From Methylobacterium sp. (GTDB lineage Bacteria > Pseudomonadota > Alphaproteobacteria > Rhizobiales > Beijerinckiaceae): 7,422 nt of DNA. Positions within the stretch are counted from its first letter, which is position 1, and every line of letters starts with the position of its first letter. Position numbers and translations under genes: made by a program. The notes beneath the pieces were generated by a model. The model did no database searches. It saw nothing but the letters and a program-made list of their open reading frames with translations, and had not been told where the DNA came from. Positions 5,260 through 7,422 of the stretch are shown piece by piece. The DNA is taken from assembly GCA_021154065.1 (NCBI GenBank), contig JAJKJG010000293.1, positions 1-7,422 on the forward strand, given 5' to 3'.

Positions 5260-6300
5260 TCAGCCGCCCGTCACGCTCATGTGACGGCCGACGGCGGGGC
5301 GATTGCGGCGGCGGTCGATCACGAAATCGTGGCCTTTGGGCTTGCGCGCGATCGCGTCCTCGATGGCCTGGTCAAGACGCTCATTGCCTTCCGAGAGGCG
5401 CAAGGGCGTGCGCAGATCGGCCGCGTCCTCTTGGCCCAGGCACATAAAAAGCTTGCCCGTGCAGGTGAGGCGCACGCGGTTGCATGCCTCGCAAAAGTTG
5501 TGCGTCATCGGCGTGATGAAGCCAAGGCGGCCGCCCGTTTCCTTCACGCGCACATAGCGGGCGGGGCCGCCGGTGCGGTCGGGTAGATCCTCCAGCACAT
5601 AACGGTCGAGAAGCCGCGCCCGCACGACCGAGAGGGGCAGGAACTGATCGACGCGGGCGACCTCCATCTCGCCGAGCGGCATCACCTCGATGAGGGTGAG
5701 GTCCATGCCGCGCCCGTGCGCCCATTCGATCAACGCCTCGATTTCATCCTCGTTGACGCCCTTGAGCGCCACGGCGTTGATCTTGACGTGAAGGCCATGC
5801 GCTTGCGCGGCCTCGATGCCCTGCATCACCTTGGCGAAATCGCCCCAACGGGTGATGCGCTGGAATTTTTGCGCGTCCAGCGTGTCGAGCGACACGTTGA
5901 TGCGACGCACGCCGTAACCCGCCAGTTCGCCGGCGAAGCGCGCGAGCTGCGAGCCGTTGGTCGTCACCGTCAGTTCGTCGAGCGCGCCCGTGCCGAGATG
6001 GCGCGCGAGCGAGCCGAACAAGCTCATGATGTCGCGCCGGACGAGCGGCTCGCCGCCTGTGATGCGCAGCTTCCGCACGCCCTTCTCGACGAACGCCGTA
6101 CAAACGCGGTCGAGTTCCTCCAGCGTGAGGAGATCGCGTTTCGGCAGAAACGTCATGTCTTCCGACATGCAGTAGACGCAGCGGAAGTCGCAGCGGTCCG
6201 TCACCGACACGCGCAGGTACGTGACCGCCCGACCGAAGGGATCGATCAGAGGCGCCGGCGGTGCAATTGGGGCAGGCTCGCTCGCGGCCGTGAAAGGCAC
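5260..6300 (-). CDS. moaA: GTP 3',8-cyclase MoaA
   Basis: MoaA is a radical-SAM enzyme that converts GTP to 3',8-cyclo-7,8-dihydro-GTP, the first committed step of molybdenum cofactor synthesis; MoaC then forms cPMP. The 346-residue protein shows the SAM-cluster motif C37-x3-C41-x2-C44, the [10 protein letters not shown] segment (81-90), NVSLDTLD (135-142), the second cluster C270-x2-C273-x13-C287, and the C-terminal Gly-Gly essential in MoaA. All key residues are present, so the enzyme should be active. Length is normal apart from a short Ala/Pro-rich N-terminal extension (residues 1-20). The start is a GTG at 6300 with a weak AGAG upstream; no ATG is available before residue 45. A promoter is visible at 6338-6365. 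Divergent from the DUF971 gene and followed by the TRAP genes on the same strand. Other moa genes are not in the window. Confidence 0.97.
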   Translation of the reverse strand: MPFTAASEPAPIAPPAPLIDPFGRAVTYLRVSVTDRCDFRCVYCMSEDMTFLPKRDLLTLEELDRVCTAFVEKGVRKLRITGGEPLVRRDIMSLFGSLARHLGTGALDELTVTTNGSQLARFAGELAGYGVRRINVSLDTLDAQKFQRITRWGDFAKVMQGIEAAQAHGLHVKINAVALKGVNEDEIEALIEWAHGRGMDLTLIEVMPLGEMEVARVDQFLPLSVVRARLLDRYVLEDLPDRTGGPARYVRVKETGGRLGFITPMTHNFCEACNRVRLTCTGKLFMCLGQEDAADLRTPLRLSEGNERLDQAIEDAIARKPKGHDFVIDRRRNRPAVGRHMSVTGG

Positions 6301-6324
6301 GATGTCTCTACTGAAGGGTGCGTG

Positions 6325-6334
6325 GGTTCGAACC
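6325..6334. promoter_or_regulatory. 10-bp palindrome at the predicted moaA transcription start
   Basis: GGTTCGAACC is a perfect palindrome between the divergent moaA and DUF971 genes. It lies about 4 nt downstream of the moaA -10 element, over the expected transcription start, a position suited to an operator. It could also be chance; no regulator is known from the sequence. Confidence 0.35.
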
Positions 6335-6337
6335 TGT

Positions 6338-6365
6338 AATGTAAGCGCTTGGCTCGGCGCGTCAA
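6338..6365 (-). promoter_or_regulatory. Sigma-70-type promoter of moaA
   Basis: On the minus strand TTGACG (6365-6360) is followed by 16 bp and TACATT (6343-6338), matching the -35 and -10 consensus at five and four of six positions. The transcription start would be near 6331, giving a leader of about 30 nt before the GTG start of moaA. Confidence 0.5.
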
Positions 6366-6402
6366 TTCGACGACATGAAGCAGCCCACGGGAGAAGCGGA
6401 TC

Positions 6403-6774
6403 ATGGACTCAAAACGCTGGCCCAGCGAAATTCGGCTGTCGAAAGACAAGCGCACGCTGCACGTCGCCTTCGACGATGGCGCGGCGTTCGACCTTCCGGC
6501 CGAGTACCTTCGGGTCTTAAGTCCGTCCGCCGAAGTCCAGGGCCACAGCCCGTCCGAGCGCAAGACGGTTCCGGGCAAAAAGAACGTGATGATCATCGGC
6601 GTCGAGCCGGTCGGCAACTATGCCGTCAAGCTGGTGTTCGACGACATGCATTCGACCGGCCTCTTCGGCTGGGACTATTTCTACGCGCTTGGCGTCAACC
6701 GGGACGAGAACTGGCACAATTACCTGTCCGAACTCGACGCCAAAGGTCTGACGCGCGAGCCCTCCCATCAATAA
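6403..6774 (+). CDS. DUF971 domain protein (gamma-butyrobetaine hydroxylase-like N-terminal domain)
   Basis: This 123-residue cytoplasmic protein is a stand-alone DUF971 domain (PF06155). Diagnostic features are the opening [18 protein letters not shown] (6-23), a central [18 protein letters not shown] (31-48), and the highly conserved [11 protein letters not shown] (71-81) followed by [15 protein letters not shown] (83-97). The domain also occurs at the N terminus of gamma-butyrobetaine hydroxylases and at the C terminus of the plant Fe-S carrier HCF101, fused to an ApbC/Mrp-type ATPase. The role of the free-standing protein is not established; a part in Fe-S cluster handling is a reasonable guess. 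The ATG at 6403 has GGGAG about 9 nt upstream. It is divergent from moaA, with 102 bp between the two starts. Confidence 0.9.
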   Translation: MDSKRWPSEIRLSKDKRTLHVAFDDGAAFDLPAEYLRVLSPSAEVQGHSPSERKTVPGKKNVMIIGVEPVGNYAVKLVFDDMHSTGLFGWDYFYALGVNRDENWHNYLSELDAKGLTREPSHQ

Positions 6775-6775
6775 A

Positions 6776-6800
6776 AAAGGCCGGCGCAAGGTCGGCCTTT
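6776..6800. terminator. Bidirectional intrinsic terminator between DUF971 and L,D-transpeptidase genes
   Basis: AAAGGCCG (6776-6783) pairs with CGGCCTTT (6793-6800) around a 9-nt loop. On the minus strand the stem runs into a six-T tract, an excellent terminator for the transpeptidase gene. On the plus strand it begins 2 nt after the DUF971 stop and ends in TTT, so it can serve both convergent genes. Confidence 0.8.
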
Positions 6801-6824
6801 GGCTTTGCGGAGCCGCAACGGACG

Positions 6825-7406
6825 TCAGCGCTGCACGACGACCCGCGTTCCAACGCGCGCGCGGTCGTAGAGGTCGATCACGTCTTCGTTGGTCATGCGA
6901 ATGCAGCCGGACGAGACGGCCTGCCCGATCGTCTCGGGCTCGTTCGAGCCGTGGATGCGATACAGCGTGCCGCCAAGGTACATGGCGCGGGCGCCGAGCG
7001 GGTTGTCCGGGCCGCCCGACATGTAGCGCGGCAGATCGGGCCGGCGGCGCAGCATCTGCGCGGGTGGACGCCAATCCGGCCACTCGCGCTTCATGCCGAT
7101 GCTGCGGACGCCCGACCACTCGAAGCCGGGTCGGCCCACGCCCACAGCATAGCGGATCGCCTGCCCGCCGCCGAGCGTGTAGTAGAGGCGGCGCTCGGCC
7201 GTCGAGATTACGATCGTGCCGGCTCCGTAGCGGCTGCTGAAGGGCACGACTTCGCGCGGAATGACGGTCGCCTGGGGCCGGTAGGTCTGATCGGCGTACT
7301 CGATCGGCTGGCGGGTCAGCGGATCGATCTCGTAAGCGGCCGCGGGCGCCGCGAACGCGGCCGCCGCGCAGACGAGCCCTGCAAGGGTGATGACGATGCG
7401 ACGCAT
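6825..7406 (-). CDS. Secreted L,D-transpeptidase (YkuD domain)
   Basis: This 193-residue periplasmic enzyme links peptidoglycan stems through L,D bonds, or attaches outer-membrane proteins to peptidoglycan as known for several alphaproteobacteria. A signal peptide spans residues 1-24 (MRRIVITLAG, Ala-rich core, ending PAAA). The YkuD catalytic domain runs from about 62 to 191: GTIVISTAERRLYY at its start, then the active-site motif HGSNEP (His152) and SSGCIRM (catalytic Cys168). All catalytic residues are present. Length is typical for the short single-domain class without LysM or peptidoglycan-binding modules. An in-frame TTG lies 12 nt upstream, but TGAGG about 6 nt before the ATG at 7406 makes the ATG the better start. 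It converges on the DUF971 gene across a shared terminator; its promoter lies outside the window. Confidence 0.93.
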   Translation of the reverse strand: MRRIVITLAGLVCAAAAFAAPAAAYEIDPLTRQPIEYADQTYRPQATVIPREVVPFSSRYGAGTIVISTAERRLYYTLGGGQAIRYAVGVGRPGFEWSGVRSIGMKREWPDWRPPAQMLRRRPDLPRYMSGGPDNPLGARAMYLGGTLYRIHGSNEPETIGQAVSSGCIRMTNEDVIDLYDRARVGTRVVVQR

Positions 7407-7422
7407 GGTTTGCCTCAATTGC

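Noticed and set aside
6320..6345. GGTTCGAACC resembling a tRNA T-loop
   Set aside because: Bases either side of the TTCGAAC loop do not form a five-pair T stem, and no acceptor, D or anticodon arms can be found.

Overview
The window is GC-rich DNA from what looks like an alphaproteobacterium, probably of the Hyphomicrobiales. The lineage call is an inference from protein style and gene mix: a YkuD L,D-transpeptidase, a TRAP permease with an enlarged large subunit, a DUF971 protein, PhnB-like VOC and DUF1579 proteins, and alphaproteobacterial-style curlins. No rRNA, tRNA, CRISPR array, transposase or phage gene is visible.

Left end (1-640, minus strand): a VOC/glyoxalase-fold protein is followed by the start of a DUF1579-like protein that runs off the window edge. 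A perfect 14-bp inverted repeat lies between them. A 370-bp intergenic stretch follows, divergent toward the curlin genes, with a decamer direct repeat just upstream of the first curlin.

Curlin cluster (1010-2379, plus strand): three consecutive genes encode small secreted proteins, each with a signal peptide and a good ribosome binding site. The mature part of the first is built almost entirely from nine 11-residue units (N-x-A-x-V-x-Q-x-G-x-x). The second has about ten such units behind an 18-residue leader segment, and its C-terminal half is clearly paralogous to the first. The third keeps only a few degenerate units in the same 11-residue register, between a charged linker and an Arg/Phe-rich tail. 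I read this as two amyloid subunits plus a possible nucleator or anchor. The export genes csgG, csgE and csgF are not in the window. Both intercistronic gaps contain strong GC stem-loops.

Central block (2584-6300, minus strand): moaA (molybdenum cofactor biosynthesis), then the small (DctQ-type) and large (DctM-type) subunits of a TRAP transporter, are closely spaced and may be co-transcribed. The large subunit is of the enlarged class, with about 200 extra residues. No solute-binding protein gene is adjacent on either side. moaA has a recognisable promoter, and a 10-bp palindrome sits at its predicted transcription start.

Right end: a DUF971 protein (plus strand) is divergent from moaA. A secreted L,D-transpeptidase (minus strand) converges on it, and a bidirectional terminator separates the two.

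The feature most worth attention is the three-gene curlin cluster, for its strict 11-residue periodicity and its unusual third member.
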